Positions 9,644 to 19,693 of a stretch of 64,000 nucleotides of DNA are shown here, in pieces. Source of the stretch: Stutzerimonas degradans (lineage in GTDB: Bacteria > Pseudomonadota > Gammaproteobacteria > Pseudomonadales > Pseudomonadaceae); the NCBI RefSeq assembly GCF_024448505.1, contig NZ_JAMOHV010000001.1, forward strand, positions 310,001 to 374,000. Reading direction: 5' to 3'. The notes under the pieces were generated by a model. The model was given only the letters and a program-made list of their open reading frames with translations. It was not told the origin of the DNA and ran no database searches. The position numbers were made by a program, and so were the translations under genes. Position 1 is the first letter of the stretch; every line of letters begins with the position of its first letter.

Positions 9644-10267
9644 TCATAGGAAAGGAATGAAGGGGATGTCGCGTTTTTCCGCCGGCTTGTCCTTGAGCGG
9701 GCATTCGGGGCGTACGCCGTAGTCGTTCTTGCGGCACGGATTGACCATGCGCCGCTGGGCCAGCGAGGTGCGAATCAGGTGAAAGGTGCGCGCCGGGCTG
9801 CGCGCCAGCTCGCGGCCTTCGGCGTCGATCACGCGCAGCTGCAGTCGATGAGTGCCGCGGTCGACGTTGTGCAGCTCGAAGTGGGTCTCGGGGCCGGCGG
9901 CGCTGAGCGCCTCGCCGTCGAGCAGCAGCTGGTAGCCGTGGCCGGCCTGCGGCGCAGGGTCGCCGCTGGCACTGACCAGCAGATCGCCGGCGTTGCTGCG
10001 GATGGTCTCGTCCTCGGCTGGGCTGACAATCTGCAACTGGTAGCGGATGGCCGCCGTTGCGGCCGGCACTGACGCCGCGGGCGCGGTGGGCGGCAGCGCT
10101 GGCATGTCGTTGGTGGGCTTGAGTTCGATCGGCTCGGCTGCCTGCCCGGCCGGGCGGTCGGTGAACACCCGGTTGCCGTCCGCATCGATGTAGCTGTAGA
10201 TCCCCGCGTTTGCCGGCGCCGCCAGCGCCAGCAGCAGCGCGGTCAGCCAGTGGCCGCTGCGGATCAT
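9644..10267 (-). CDS. DUF4124 domain-containing exported protein (downstream copy)
   Basis: A 207-residue secreted protein. It has a signal peptide (MIRSGHWLTALLLALAAPANA), then the DUF4124 motif GIYSYIDADGNRVFTDRPAG, a proline/alanine linker, and a C-terminal beta-sandwich-like region (YQLLLDGEALSAA, HRLQLRVIDAEGREL). The tail has two cysteines in NPCRKNDYGVRPECPLKDK, which could pair in the periplasm. No enzymatic motif is visible. Its ATG overlaps the stop of the upstream paralogue (ATGA), so the two are co-translated. The long open frame extending upstream is only the neighbour read in another frame. Confidence 0.85.
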   Translation of the reverse strand: MIRSGHWLTALLLALAAPANAGIYSYIDADGNRVFTDRPAGQAAEPIELKPTNDMPALPPTAPAASVPAATAAIRYQLQIVSPAEDETIRSNAGDLLVSASGDPAPQAGHGYQLLLDGEALSAAGPETHFELHNVDRGTHRLQLRVIDAEGRELARSPARTFHLIRTSLAQRRMVNPCRKNDYGVRPECPLKDKPAEKRDIPFIPFL

Positions 10268-10800
10268 GGTGCTGCCCGGTGGCGTAGGGCGGGGCTGGAG
10301 GTGTGCACGCGTTGCACGGTGAATACTGCCGGCTCGCTGCGCTGGATCACCCGGCCATTGCTGAGCACCTCGACCTGCAGGCGGTGTTCGCCGCGCTCGA
10401 TATTGTTCAGTTGCAGCGAGGTGGCCTGGCTGGCGGCGGCCTGGGGAATGCCGTCGAGGACGAAGCGCAGCTGGTGGCCGCGTCGTAGCGGCGGGTCCAG
10501 CTCGGCACTCACCACGAACGTGCCGTTGTTGGCGCGTAGCGCGGCTTCGTCCGGGATGCCGCTGAGCGCGAGCGAGCGGTACGGTTGTCCGGCTTCGGCG
10601 TCCGTCGGCAGGGGCGCCGGTGCGGAGGGGGGCTGGATGTCGACGGTGTTGGGCGGCGGCAGCTCGACGCGCTCGGCAGCGACGCCTTCCGGTGGCTGGT
10701 TGGTGTAGACAGTGTTGCCTTGGGCGTCGGTGTAGGTATAGATCTCGGCGATCGCCGGGGCGCTGAGGATCAGCAGCAGGCCGAACAGTGCGTGGCGCAT
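10264..10800 (-). CDS. DUF4124 domain-containing exported protein (upstream copy)
   Basis: A 178-residue paralogue of the next gene with the same layout: signal peptide MRHALFGLLLILSAPAIA, DUF4124 motif EIYTYTDAQGNTVYTNQPPEG, proline-rich linker, then a beta-rich domain (HQLRFVLDGIPQAA, HRLQVEVLSNGRVI). It lacks the terminal cysteine pair. I placed the start at the ATG 10800 because the signal peptide begins there. It lies between glnA and ntrBC, reading in the same direction as both, but a strong hairpin separates it from glnA. The function is unknown; envelope location follows from the signal peptide. Confidence 0.85.
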   Translation of the reverse strand: MRHALFGLLLILSAPAIAEIYTYTDAQGNTVYTNQPPEGVAAERVELPPPNTVDIQPPSAPAPLPTDAEAGQPYRSLALSGIPDEAALRANNGTFVVSAELDPPLRRGHQLRFVLDGIPQAAASQATSLQLNNIERGEHRLQVEVLSNGRVIQRSEPAVFTVQRVHTSSPALRHRAAP

Positions 10801-10918
10801 GGGAAGCTCCGCGTGAAGGACAGCGAGAGCCTTGCACCGCGGGCGACGCCAGGCAAGCCCGGGCATGCGGATTTGCGAGCCGGCACAAGCTGCGCGCGGT
10901 GACGGCGGCGCAAACGAC

Positions 10919-10942
10919 AGAGGCCGCCCGAAGGCGGCCTCT
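10919..10942 (-). terminator. Hairpin terminator after glnA
   Basis: A perfect ten-base stem AGAGGCCGCC/GGCGGCCTCT around a CGAA tetraloop, 18 bp past the glnA stop. On the glnA strand it is followed by only a few T residues (GTCGTTTGC), so it may attenuate transcription into the DUF4124 genes rather than stop it completely. Confidence 0.75.
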
Positions 10943-10960
10943 GCGTACAGGCGATGCTGC

Positions 10961-12367
10961 TTAGACGCTGTAGTACAGGTCGTATTCCAGCGGGTGCACG
11001 AAGGTGCGCACCTTGATCTCCTCGGCGGCCTTCAGCTCGATGAAGGCATCGAGGAAGTCCTTGGTGAACACGCCGCCCTTGAGCAGGAAGTCGTGGTCGG
11101 CTTCCAGCGCCTCCAGTGCTTCCTTCAGGCTGCCGCACACCTGCGGGATCAGCTTGGACTCTTCCGGCGGCAGGTCGTACAGGTTCTTGTCCGCAGCGTC
11201 GCCAGGGTGAACCTTGTTCTGGATACCGTCCAGACCGGCCATCAGCAGCGCGGCGAAGGCCAGGTACGGGTTGGCAGCCGGGTCCGGGAAGCGTGCCTCG
11301 ATGCGGCGGCCGCGGGCGCTGGCCACATACGGGATGCGGATCGATGCGGAGCGGTTGCGTGCCGAGTAGGCCAGCATGACCGGTGCTTCGAAGCCCGGAA
11401 CCAGACGCTTGTACGAGTTGGTCGACGGGTTGGTCAGGGCGTTCAGCGCCTTGCCGTGCTTGATGATGCCGCCGATGAAGTACAGCGCGGTGTCGGACAG
11501 GCCGGCATAGCCTTCGCCAGCGAAGGTGTTCTTGCCGTCTTTGGCGATCGACATGTGCACGTGCATGCCCGAACCGTTGTCGCCGTACAGCGGCTTCGGC
11601 ATGAAGGTAGCGGTCTTGCCATAGGCTTCGGCGACGTTGTGCACGACGTACTTGAGGGTCTGCACTTCATCGGCCTTGGCGACCAGCGTGTTGAACTTCA
11701 CGCCGATCTCGTTCTGCCCGGCGGCCACTTCGTGGTGGTGCACTTCGACGACCTGGCCCATTTCTTCCAGAGCGTTGCACATGGCGGTACGGATCTCGTG
11801 ATCCGGATCGCTCGGCGGAGTCGGCAGGTAGCCGCCCTTGACGCTGATGCGGTGGCCGTTGTTGCCCTGGCCGCCGTTCATGTCGGTGTCGCTGTTCCAG
11901 GACGCCTGCTCGCAGAAGATCTTGAACATCGAGCCGGACATGTCGGACTTGAACTTCACCGCGTCGAAGATGAAGAACTCCGGCTCCGGGCCGACGAACA
12001 CGGTGTCGCCGATACCGGTGGACTTCAGGTATTCCTCGGCGCGGCGGGCGATGGCGCGCGGATCGCGCTCGTAGCCCTGCATGGTGGACGGCTCGATCAC
12101 GTCGCAGACCAGGATCAGGGTCGGCTCTTCGGTGAACGGGTCCAGCACGGCGCTGCTGTCGTCCGGCAGCAGGATCATGTCGGAGGCCTCGATGCCCTTC
12201 CAGCCGTCGATGGAGGAGCCGTCGAACATCTTGCCGACTTCAAAGAAGTCGTCATCGGCGTCGCGAGCCGGCATGGTGATGTGATGCTGGCGACCCTTCG
12301 GGTCGGTGAAGCGCAGATCAATCCACTTCACATCGTAATCTTTGATCAGTTGAAGCGACTTCGACAT
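10961..12367 (-). CDS. glnA: GlnA, type I glutamine synthetase
   Basis: The 468-residue dodecameric enzyme making glutamine from glutamate, ammonia and ATP. The beta-Grasp N-domain starts [20 protein letters not shown]. The glutamate/metal site signature is FDGSSIDGW, the ATP site [14 protein letters not shown], and the adenylylation loop [10 protein letters not shown] carries the tyrosine modified by GlnE, so this is the GSI-beta type under covalent control. The ATG at 12367 follows a GGAGAACACC. Transcription is probably from the -24/-12 promoter at 12462-12477 with NtrC sites further upstream. Confidence 0.98.
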   Translation of the reverse strand: MSKSLQLIKDYDVKWIDLRFTDPKGRQHHITMPARDADDDFFEVGKMFDGSSIDGWKGIEASDMILLPDDSSAVLDPFTEEPTLILVCDVIEPSTMQGYERDPRAIARRAEEYLKSTGIGDTVFVGPEPEFFIFDAVKFKSDMSGSMFKIFCEQASWNSDTDMNGGQGNNGHRISVKGGYLPTPPSDPDHEIRTAMCNALEEMGQVVEVHHHEVAAGQNEIGVKFNTLVAKADEVQTLKYVVHNVAEAYGKTATFMPKPLYGDNGSGMHVHMSIAKDGKNTFAGEGYAGLSDTALYFIGGIIKHGKALNALTNPSTNSYKRLVPGFEAPVMLAYSARNRSASIRIPYVASARGRRIEARFPDPAANPYLAFAALLMAGLDGIQNKVHPGDAADKNLYDLPPEESKLIPQVCGSLKEALEALEADHDFLLKGGVFTKDFLDAFIELKAAEEIKVRTFVHPLEYDLYYSV

Positions 12368-12461
12368 GGTGTTCTCCAAATGGTGGAAGCGGCCTGTTCG
12401 CTTCCGAATCGAGGGCGGAGCCGGCGGCGATGTTCCGCCAAGGCGACCTGCCTCACAAGTG

Positions 12462-12477
12462 AGCAAATTGCATGCCA
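12462..12477 (-). promoter_or_regulatory. Sigma-54 promoter of glnA
   Basis: The minus strand reads TGGCATGCAATTTGCT, one mismatch from TGGCACG-N4-TTGCW, with GG and GC ten bases apart. The predicted start near 12452 leaves a leader of about 85 nt before the glnA ATG. Confidence 0.8.
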
Positions 12478-12560
12478 GTGCTCCGAAATGGACCTGCAGC
12501 CGCCAAATGGCGCGGCGGCGCAGTTTGGCTTCGGAGTTTGCAGGCGAACCTCCCGGCGGG

Positions 12561-12577
12561 CGCGCCCGGATGGTGCG
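12561..12577. promoter_or_regulatory. NtrC-like site, glnA proximal (weak)
   Basis: CGCGCCCGGATGGTGCG matches 10 of 14 fixed NtrC positions, with an intact right half TGGTGC. Its centre is 31 bp from the strong site, about three turns, and about 117 bp upstream of the predicted glnA start. Confidence 0.45.
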
Positions 12578-12591
12578 CGCACAATAGGCAT

Positions 12592-12608
12592 TGCACTATT
12601 TTGGTGCA
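12592..12608. promoter_or_regulatory. NtrC site, glnA distal (strong)
   Basis: TGCACTATTTTGGTGCA matches 13 of 14 positions of TGCACCA-N3-TGGTGCA. It is centred about 148 bp upstream of the predicted sigma-54 start of glnA and about 108 bp upstream of the thiI ATG on the other strand. The spacing resembles the paired glnA enhancer sites known from enteric bacteria. Confidence 0.75.
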
Positions 12609-12654
12609 ATAACGCGTCGCGTAGAAAACCGACTAAATGTTGAGCAGTTTCCGC

Positions 12655-12660
12655 TATACT
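12655..12660 (+). promoter_or_regulatory. Possible -10 element of thiI
   Basis: TATACT 47 bp upstream of the thiI ATG is one base from the sigma-70 consensus and is followed by CCGCGCCCC, a common pseudomonad context. I see no good -35 element at 16-18 bp spacing, so this is tentative. Confidence 0.35.
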
Positions 12661-12707
12661 CCGCGCCCCTGTTTTTTCGCCATGTCGGCGCACGCGCTGT
12701 TTCCCCC

Positions 12708-14162
12708 ATGAAGCTGATCGTCAAGGTTTTCCCCGAAATCACCATCAAGAGCCCGCCGGTGCGCAAGGGCTTCATTCGCCAGCTGGCGAAGAACATCCGC
12801 ACCGTGCTGCGCGAGCTCGACCCCGAGCTGCGGGTCGAGGGGGTGTGGGACAACATCGAGGTGGAAACCGCGCTGACCGAGCCGAAGCTGCTGCGCGAGA
12901 TGATCGAGCGCCTGCGCTGCACGCCGGGCATCGCCCATTGCCTGGAAGTGCACGAGTACCCGCTGGGCGATCTCGACGACATCGTCGAGAAATGCAAGGC
13001 GCATTACGCTGAGCGCCTGCCGGGCAAGATCTTCGCGGTGCGTTGCAAGCGCGCCGGCAAGCATCCGTTCACCTCGATGGACGTCGAGCGCCATGTCGGC
13101 AGCCAGCTGCGCCAGCAGTGCGGCGCCGCCGGTATCTCGTTGAAGGCGCCGGAAGTCGAAGTGCGCATGGAAATCCGCGATCAGCGCCTGTTCGTCGTCC
13201 ACGAGCAGCATGACGGCATCGGCGGCTACCCGCTGGGCGCGCTGGAGCAGACATTAGTGTTGATGTCCGGTGGTTTCGATTCCACCGTCGCCGCCTACCA
13301 GATGATGCGCCGCGGGCTGATGACGCATTTCTGCTTCTTCAACCTCGGCGGCCGCGCCCATGAGCTGGGGGTGATGGAAGTCGCCCATTACCTCTGGAAG
13401 AAGTACGGCAGCTCGCACCGCGTGCTGTTCATCAGCGTGCCGTTCGAGGAAGTGGTCGGTGAGATTCTCGAGAAGGTCGACAACAGCCAGATGGGCGTGG
13501 TGTTGAAGCGCATGATGCTGCGCGCCGCCACGCAGATCGCCGAGCGTCTGCACATCGACGCGCTGGTTACCGGCGAGGCGATCTCCCAAGTGTCCAGCCA
13601 GACCCTGCCGAACCTCTCGGTGATCGACTCGGCGACCAACATGCTGGTGCTGCGTCCGCTGGTCGCCAGCCACAAGCAGGACATCATCGACACCGCTTTC
13701 GAGATCGGCACCGCCGAGTTTGCCAAGAACATGCCCGAGTACTGCGGCGTGATCTCCAAGAACCCGACCACCAAGGCCAAGCGCTACCGCGTCGAGCACG
13801 AAGAGAAGCAGTTCGACATGGCCATCCTCGAGCGCGCCCTGGCCAGCGCGCGCCAGGTGCCGATCGACCGGGTGATCGACGAGCTGGGCGAGGACATCAA
13901 GGTCGAGGAAGTCCGCGAGGCGATGGCCGGGCAGGTCATCCTCGACATTCGTCACCCGGATGCCGCCGAGGACGAACCGCTCGAACTGGCGGGCATCGAA
14001 GTACAGACGCTGCCGTTCTATGCGCTGAACAATCGTTTCAAGGAACTGGATGAAAACCGCCAGTACCTGCTGTATTGCGACAAAGGTGTCATGAGCCGCC
14101 TGCATGCTCACCATCTGCTGAGCGAGGGGCATGTGAATGTTCGCGTCTATCGTCCGGCCTGA
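12708..14162 (+). CDS. thiI: ThiI, tRNA 4-thiouridine synthase / thiazole sulfur carrier
   Basis: A 484-residue enzyme that adenylates and thiolates U8 of tRNA and supplies sulfur for the thiamine thiazole. It has an N-terminal ferredoxin-like and THUMP region (residues about 1-165, [18 protein letters not shown]), a PP-loop pyrophosphatase domain with [11 protein letters not shown], and a C-terminal rhodanese domain whose catalytic cysteine is in [12 protein letters not shown], so it is the long, sulfur-relay type. I chose the ATG at 12708 ([10 protein letters not shown]) over the longer frame. No clear ribosome site precedes it (CCCCC just upstream). It is divergent from glnA. Confidence 0.97.
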   Translation: MKLIVKVFPEITIKSPPVRKGFIRQLAKNIRTVLRELDPELRVEGVWDNIEVETALTEPKLLREMIERLRCTPGIAHCLEVHEYPLGDLDDIVEKCKAHYAERLPGKIFAVRCKRAGKHPFTSMDVERHVGSQLRQQCGAAGISLKAPEVEVRMEIRDQRLFVVHEQHDGIGGYPLGALEQTLVLMSGGFDSTVAAYQMMRRGLMTHFCFFNLGGRAHELGVMEVAHYLWKKYGSSHRVLFISVPFEEVVGEILEKVDNSQMGVVLKRMMLRAATQIAERLHIDALVTGEAISQVSSQTLPNLSVIDSATNMLVLRPLVASHKQDIIDTAFEIGTAEFAKNMPEYCGVISKNPTTKAKRYRVEHEEKQFDMAILERALASARQVPIDRVIDELGEDIKVEEVREAMAGQVILDIRHPDAAEDEPLELAGIEVQTLPFYALNNRFKELDENRQYLLYCDKGVMSRLHAHHLLSEGHVNVRVYRPA

Positions 14163-14329
14163 CGCCTCGGTGAAGCAGCCGGGACTGCTGGGCGGTAGCA
14201 TCCGCCACCGCCCCCCCGACCTGCACTGATCGCAATGCAGTGCCGTTACAACCTCGGACAGCCAGCCTTCGTCCGGACTACTTCAAGCTTCCAGCCTCAG
14301 CTCGAAGCTCTCTACAGAGAAACGAATCA

Positions 14330-16150
14330 GTGATCGAGAATCTCCGCAACATCGCCATCATCGCCCACGTCGACCACGGCAAAACCACCCTCGTCGACAA
14401 GCTGCTGCGCCTGTCCGGCACCCTGGACCGCAAGGAAGCCGAAAACGAGCGCGTGATGGACTCCAACGACCAGGAAAAGGAACGCGGCATCACCATCCTG
14501 GCCAAGAACACCGCGCTGAAGTGGAACGGCTACAACATCAACATCGTCGACACCCCCGGCCACGCCGACTTCGGCGGTGAAGTCGAGCGCGTGATGAGCA
14601 TGGTCGACTCCGTGCTGCTGGTGGTCGACGCCCAGGACGGCCCCATGCCGCAGACCCGTTTCGTGACCCAGAAGGCCTTCAAGGCCGGCCTGCGTCCGAT
14701 CGTCGTGGTCAACAAGATCGACCGTCCGGGCGCGCGTCCGGACTGGGTTGTCGACCAGATCTTCGACCTGTTCGACAACCTCGGCGCCACCGACGAGCAG
14801 CTCGACTTCCCGATCGTCTACGCCAGCGCCCTGAATGGCATCGCCGGTCTGGACCACGAAAATCTGGAAGACAACATGGACCCGCTGTTCCAGGCCATCA
14901 TCGACCACGTGCCGGCACCCAAGGTCGACCTCGACGGTCCGTTCCAGATGCAGATCTCGCAGCTGGACTACAACAGCTTCCTCGGCGTGATCGGCATCGG
15001 CCGCATCGCCCGCGGCACCATCAAGGCCAACAGCCCGGTGACCGCCATCGGCGCCGACGGCAAGCGTCGCAACGGCCGCATCCTGAAGATCATGGGCCAC
15101 TCCGGTCTGCAGCGCGTCGAAGTCGCCGAAGCCGAAGCCGGCGACATCGTCTGCGTGTCCGGTATGGACGAGCTGTACATCTCCGACACCCTGTGCGACC
15201 AGAACGCCGTCGAGGCGCTGCCGCCGCTGACCGTCGACCAGCCGACCGTGAGCATGACCTTCCAGGTCAACGACTCGCCGTTCGCCGGCAAAGAAGGCAA
15301 GTTCGTCACCAGCCGCAACATCAAGGACCGCCTGGACAAGGAGCTGCTGCATAACGTGGCGCTGCGCGTCGAGCCGGGCGAGAGCCCCGAGAAGTTCAAG
15401 GTTTCCGGCCGTGGCGAGCTGCACCTGTCGGTGCTGATCGAAACCATGCGTCGCGAAGGCTTCGAGCTGGCCGTCGGCCGTCCGGAAGTGGTGATCATCG
15501 AGAACGAGGCCGGCGAGAAGCAGGAACCGTACGAGAACGTCACCATCGACATCGAGGAGCAGCACCAGGGTCCGGTGATGGAGCAGATGGGCCTGCGCAA
15601 GGGCGATCTGACCAACATGATCCCCGACGGCAAGGGCCGCGTGCGCCTGGAATACACCATCCCGGCGCGCGGCCTGATCGGCTTCCGCAACAACTTCCTG
15701 ACCCTGACCTCCGGCACCGGCATCCTGACCTCGACGTTCAGCCACTACGGCCCGATCAAGGCCGGTGAAGTCACCAATCGCCAGAACGGCGTGCTGGTCT
15801 CGATGGCCACCGGCACCGCGCTGACCTACTCGCTGGAAACCCTGCAGGCCCGCGGCAAGCTGTTCCTCGAGCCGGGCCAGGAGATCTACGAAGGCCAGCT
15901 GTGCGGCATCAACAGCCGTGACAACGACCTGGTGATCAACCCCACCAAGGGCAAGAAGCTCGACAACATGCGCGCTTCCGGCAAGGACGAGGTCATCGCC
16001 CTGGTGCCGCCGATCAAGTTCACCCTCGAGCAGGCGCTGGAGTTCATCGCCGACGACGAGCTGGTGGAAGTGACGCCGAAGTCGATCCGCCTGCGCAAAA
16101 AGTACCTCAACGAGAACGACCGCAAGCGCTTCGAGCGCAGCAAGGTCTGA
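14330..16150 (+). CDS. typA: TypA/BipA, ribosome-associated GTPase (GTG start)
   Basis: A 606-residue translational GTPase involved in stress adaptation and 50S assembly. The G1 motif is [10 protein letters not shown]3 [11 protein letters not shown] and G4 NKIDRPGA, followed by EF-G-like domains and the C-terminal BipA-specific domain ([35 protein letters not shown]). The start is the GTG at 14330 ([13 protein letters not shown]), where the family begins; the open frame extends to 14240 but those residues are not conserved. A strong bidirectional hairpin follows the stop. Confidence 0.97.
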   Translation: MIENLRNIAIIAHVDHGKTTLVDKLLRLSGTLDRKEAENERVMDSNDQEKERGITILAKNTALKWNGYNINIVDTPGHADFGGEVERVMSMVDSVLLVVDAQDGPMPQTRFVTQKAFKAGLRPIVVVNKIDRPGARPDWVVDQIFDLFDNLGATDEQLDFPIVYASALNGIAGLDHENLEDNMDPLFQAIIDHVPAPKVDLDGPFQMQISQLDYNSFLGVIGIGRIARGTIKANSPVTAIGADGKRRNGRILKIMGHSGLQRVEVAEAEAGDIVCVSGMDELYISDTLCDQNAVEALPPLTVDQPTVSMTFQVNDSPFAGKEGKFVTSRNIKDRLDKELLHNVALRVEPGESPEKFKVSGRGELHLSVLIETMRREGFELAVGRPEVVIIENEAGEKQEPYENVTIDIEEQHQGPVMEQMGLRKGDLTNMIPDGKGRVRLEYTIPARGLIGFRNNFLTLTSGTGILTSTFSHYGPIKAGEVTNRQNGVLVSMATGTALTYSLETLQARGKLFLEPGQEIYEGQLCGINSRDNDLVINPTKGKKLDNMRASGKDEVIALVPPIKFTLEQALEFIADDELVEVTPKSIRLRKKYLNENDRKRFERSKV

Positions 16151-16172
16151 TCGTCAGGTAGCTGACCGCAAC

Positions 16173-16199
16173 AAAAAAGGCGCCCAAGGGCGCCTTTTT
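16173..16199. terminator. Bidirectional terminator between typA and the DUF2147 gene
   Basis: AAAAAGGCGCCC (16174-16185) pairs with GGGCGCCTTTTT (16188-16199), giving a GC stem with A/T tracts on both sides, as expected for two convergent genes. Confidence 0.92.
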
Positions 16200-16237
16200 G
16201 CTGTCTGCCGGGTGGCCCGGATGGCCGCTCGCGGGGG

Positions 16238-16684
16238 TTACCGACGAACCCAGGTCTGGCTGCGCCCCAGCGCCTCGATGCCGATGTAGCCGCGTACTTC
16301 GAGCTTGTCGCCGCCATCGAGCAATGTGGCCTTGGACCGGTAGGTCTTGCCATTGGCCGGGTCGAGGATGGTGCCGTTGCTCCAGACCTGCTCACCGTCC
16401 GGTTTCAGGTCCCAGAGGATGGTCATGCCGGTGATGGGCTGGCCCTTGCGCTCACCTTCGCACTCGTCGCACAGCGGGTTCGGCCCGTGCTCCGAATGCA
16501 GGATTTCCACGACCTTGCCGGTCAGCGAGCCGTCAGCAGTCTGCTGAATCTCGACGATGGACTTGGGCTTGCCGGTTTCGTCGTCGATGGTCTGCCAGCG
16601 CCCGGCTGGCGACTCGGCAGCGAAGGCCAGTGACGAGAGCGAAAGGGGCAGGGCCAGCAACAGGGCATTGAACAGTGGACGCAT
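16238..16684 (-). CDS. DUF2147 domain-containing exported protein
   Basis: A 148-residue secreted protein with signal peptide MRPLFNALLLALPLSLSSLAFA, then a lipocalin-like DUF2147 domain: AGRWQTIDDETGKPKSIVEI, an internal CDECEG pair that could form a disulfide, and the characteristic end LEVRGYIGIEALGRSQTWVR. Family members are periplasmic and of unknown ligand. I fixed the start at the ATG 16684 at the signal peptide, with TCTCC (GGAGA on the coding strand) just upstream; the long open frame beyond is not coding. It converges on typA. Confidence 0.88.
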   Translation of the reverse strand: MRPLFNALLLALPLSLSSLAFAAESPAGRWQTIDDETGKPKSIVEIQQTADGSLTGKVVEILHSEHGPNPLCDECEGERKGQPITGMTILWDLKPDGEQVWSNGTILDPANGKTYRSKATLLDGGDKLEVRGYIGIEALGRSQTWVRR

Positions 16685-17245
16685 GATTTCTCCAGTGATC
16701 GGGAAGGCGCCGCCGACTCTACCAGCGACGATTCCGCCCCGTTGCGCCTGACCGCCTGACCGGTTGGTTCTCGTCACATATGCCCTTCGAGTCGTCCTGT
16801 TTCGGGGTTCTGTTGCGGACGCTGTCGGCGGCGATGCGACCGCGATGATCGCGGCATGCGTCATGCCGGGAGGATGCTTGGCGAGCACGCCGCGCCTCGT
16901 CGGACGTGTCGTTTCGATCGGCATTCGCCTGTCGGTTGCAGGTCGGCTGTCCGGGCGCCGCGGTACGACCCTTCCGCCGCGCGGGGTGCCAGCGCCTACC
17001 GCGCCGCCACGCATTGCACGCAACCTGTACAGGATGTTGCAGGCGTAAAGATTTTGTTCCCTTCTGCTTACCGCCCGCTTGACGGTTTCTGGCGCTATAC
17101 GGCTTTTCGACGCGTGTACGGCGTGCGGAAAAACTTGTACAAAGTAGTGGCAGGGTGACAGTATCTTGTACAGGTTTTTTGCCTCAGGGCCGCCGAGCTT
17201 CGTTCGGCCGGTATCGATTGAAGTAGCTAACAGGGGAAACAGCGA
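16685..17245. other. Long intergenic region with three TGTACA motifs
   Basis: No convincing gene is present in these 560 bp. The sequence becomes AT-richer toward the chemoreceptor gene. It holds CCTGTACAGG (17024-17033, a perfect palindrome flanked by GCAA and TTGC), TTGTACAA (17135-17142, palindromic) and CTTGTACAGG (17165-17174). The last two are 31 bp apart, about three turns. These look like operator half-sites for an unidentified regulator of the downstream gene. Confidence 0.45.
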
Positions 17246-18886
17246 ATGAACAGGCAGATGTCGGTATCCATGCGCCTGGGGCTGGGGTTCTGCGTGATCC
17301 TGGCGCTGATGGTCGCGGTGGCGGTCCTCAGTGCCGTGAAGGTCGGCATCATCGACCGCAGTATGAACCAGATCGGCACCCAGGCAGGCCTGAAGCAGCG
17401 CTACGCGATCAACTTCCGTGGCAGCGTGCATGACCGGGCAATCGCTGTGCGCGATGCCGTCAGTGCCGCCGATCCGGTTTTCGCGCGTAGCCAGGTGGCC
17501 GAGATCGAGCGCCTGGCGCAGCTCTATGCGGACTCGGCGGCGCCGATGAAGGCAATGCTCGCGCAGTCCGCGGCCGACGCTGTGGAGAAGCAGCTGATGG
17601 GGCAGATCGAAGCCATCGAGGCGAAAACCAACGCGCTGACGCAACAGGTGGTCGAGCTGCGCTTCGCCGAAGGCTCGGAGCGCGCCCATGCCTTCCTGCT
17701 GGATAACGTCGCTGACGCTTACACCGAGTGGCTGCGCCTGATCAACGCGTTCATCGACCATCAGGAAGCGAGCATCAACGAGGACGTGACCATCGTGCGC
17801 GACACCGCCAGCGGCTTCCTCGCCTTGATCGTCGCGGTGACCGGGATCGCCGTGTTGCTCGGCGCGGCCATCGCCCTGGTGATCATCCGCAAGCTGCGCT
17901 CGACGCTCGGCGCCGAGCCGGACGAGGTGGCCCGCGTGATCAACAACCTGGCCAGTGGCGACCTCGGACAGGTGATCGTCACGCCGTTCCCCAATAGTGT
18001 CATGGGCGCGACGGCGAAGATGGCCACGCAGCTGACGGCGATCATCGCCGAGGTGCGCGCGGCGGCGAGTGGCGTCGGTACGGCGTCGGGCGAATTGCTC
18101 AGCTCGTCAGCGAGCAGCAATCAGCAGATCCAGCATCAGTCTGCCGAGGCCGAGCAAGTGGCCACGGCGATCAACCAGATGGCCGCGACGGTGAATGAGG
18201 TCGCGAGCTTCGCGGCCCAGGCGGCGGCGGCAGCGAAGAGCGCGGACGAGCAGGTCGAGACTGGCACACGCATCGTGGGCGAGACGGCGTCGTCGATCCA
18301 CAACCTTGCCCAGGTGCTGGAGACTGCCACCGATACGGTCAACCAGCTGTCGGCCGAAAGCGGCGACATCGAGAAGATCCTGCAGGTCATCACCGCCATC
18401 GCCGAGCAGACCAACCTGCTGGCCCTCAATGCGGCCATCGAGGCGGCGCGTGCCGGCGAGCATGGCCGCGGCTTTGCGGTGGTGGCCGACGAGGTGCGCT
18501 CGCTGGCCAATCGCACGCAGCAGTCGTCCAGCGAGATCAGCGCCATGATCGCCTCGCTGCAAGCGGGCGCCGGCCGGGCGGTGGAGGTCATGCAGTCGAG
18601 CCGGCAGCTGGCGCAACAGACCGTCGAACAGACGCTGCAGGCGGAAAGCGCGCTGGCCAAGATTCGCCAGGAGGTCGGCTCGATCAACGAGATGAATGCG
18701 CAGATCGCCACCGCCGCCGAGGAGCAGAGCGCCGTGGCGGAAGAGGTCAACCAGAGCGTGACGCGCATCCATGACTCGACGGTCGCCAGCTCGGCGGCGT
18801 CGAACCAGGTCGCTTCCTCCAGCGCGGACCTCACCCAGCTCGCCCAGGAACTCAACCGCAAGGTTGGCTATTTTCGCGCGGCCTGA
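17246..18886 (+). CDS. Methyl-accepting chemotaxis protein
   Basis: A 546-residue transmembrane chemoreceptor. TM1 is near residues 10-32 ([18 protein letters not shown]), followed by a helical periplasmic sensor of about 150 residues resembling the four-helix-bundle MCP type ([20 protein letters not shown]). TM2 is near 188-211 ([21 protein letters not shown]), then HAMP and the signalling hairpin with [19 protein letters not shown] and [16 protein letters not shown]. No C-terminal CheR-tethering pentapeptide is visible. The ATG follows AGGGGAAACAGCGA. The ligand is unknown. It stands alone, with DUF1028 95 bp downstream. Confidence 0.95.
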   Translation: MNRQMSVSMRLGLGFCVILALMVAVAVLSAVKVGIIDRSMNQIGTQAGLKQRYAINFRGSVHDRAIAVRDAVSAADPVFARSQVAEIERLAQLYADSAAPMKAMLAQSAADAVEKQLMGQIEAIEAKTNALTQQVVELRFAEGSERAHAFLLDNVADAYTEWLRLINAFIDHQEASINEDVTIVRDTASGFLALIVAVTGIAVLLGAAIALVIIRKLRSTLGAEPDEVARVINNLASGDLGQVIVTPFPNSVMGATAKMATQLTAIIAEVRAAASGVGTASGELLSSSASSNQQIQHQSAEAEQVATAINQMAATVNEVASFAAQAAAAAKSADEQVETGTRIVGETASSIHNLAQVLETATDTVNQLSAESGDIEKILQVITAIAEQTNLLALNAAIEAARAGEHGRGFAVVADEVRSLANRTQQSSSEISAMIASLQAGAGRAVEVMQSSRQLAQQTVEQTLQAESALAKIRQEVGSINEMNAQIATAAEEQSAVAEEVNQSVTRIHDSTVASSAASNQVASSSADLTQLAQELNRKVGYFRAA

Positions 18887-18980
18887 GCGGGCGGGTCGAA
18901 GGCTGCGCTGATTCGTGCGGAGGTTGGAACGAAGCGCAGCGAGTTGCCTTCAAAGGTTCATCCCTCCCGGAATCGAGCCC

Positions 18981-19655
18981 ATGACCTTTTCGATCATCGC
19001 CCGCTGCCCGCGCACGGGGCAGTTCGGGGTGGCTGCGGCCACCGCCATGCCGGCGGTCGGCAAGCTGCTAAGCCATGCCGCCGCGCGCGTTGGCGCGGTA
19101 GCGACGCAGGCGCAGATCAACCCTTACCTCGGCATCGACGGCCTGCGTCTGTTGCGCGAGGGGTGTGCCGCGGCCGAGGTGATCGAGCGGCTCCGGGACA
19201 TCGATCCGTGCATGGAGCTGCGCCAGTGCGCGGTGATCGACCGACGCGGCGAGGTGGCCTGCTGGACCGGTGCGAAATGCCCGCCCTGGGCCGGTGCCAT
19301 CGCCGCGGAACAGTTCTGCGTGCAGGGCAACCGCCTCGCCGGGCGCACGGTGCTGGAGGCGGCGGCCGAGGCCTATCGCCGCGCCAGCGTGCGCCCGCTG
19401 GTGGAGCGGCTGATGGAAGCGCTCGCGGCGGGTGACGCCGGTGGTGGCGACCGCTGCGGCGAGTCCTCGGCGACCGTCTATGTGGTGGATCAGGAGGAAT
19501 ATCCGCTGTGGGATATCCGCGTCGATCATCACCGCGAGCCGCTGACGGAGCTGCGCCGGCTGCATCGGGTGTTTGCCCGCGAGGTAGTGCCGGAAATCCT
19601 CGCCATGCCGACGCGGGCGAACCCGGCGGGCAAGGCCGCCGAGGAGCCGATCTGA
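18981..19655 (+). CDS. DUF1028 family protein (Ntn-hydrolase-like)
   Basis: A 224-residue cytosolic protein whose start MTFSIIARCPRTGQFGVAAAT is the family hallmark; related proteins adopt an N-terminal-nucleophile hydrolase fold, and the residue after the initiator Met here is Thr. Other conserved segments are VGAVATQAQINPYLG and YVVDQEEYPLWDIRVDHH. The substrate is unknown; some homologues lie near peptidase or amino-acid genes, but nothing here tells. The ATG at 18981 is chosen over the longer frame starting at 18915 because the conserved N-terminus begins there. Confidence 0.85.
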   Translation: MTFSIIARCPRTGQFGVAAATAMPAVGKLLSHAAARVGAVATQAQINPYLGIDGLRLLREGCAAAEVIERLRDIDPCMELRQCAVIDRRGEVACWTGAKCPPWAGAIAAEQFCVQGNRLAGRTVLEAAAEAYRRASVRPLVERLMEALAAGDAGGGDRCGESSATVYVVDQEEYPLWDIRVDHHREPLTELRRLHRVFAREVVPEILAMPTRANPAGKAAEEPI

Positions 19656-19693
19656 CGCGCCCGGCAGCCATCGGCGCTAGCACCGCGGTGAGC

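Noticed and set aside
16764..17158. Two small plus-strand frames upstream of the chemoreceptor
   Set aside because: No ribosome site or recognisable family, and they overlap the TGTACA motifs and the promoter region.
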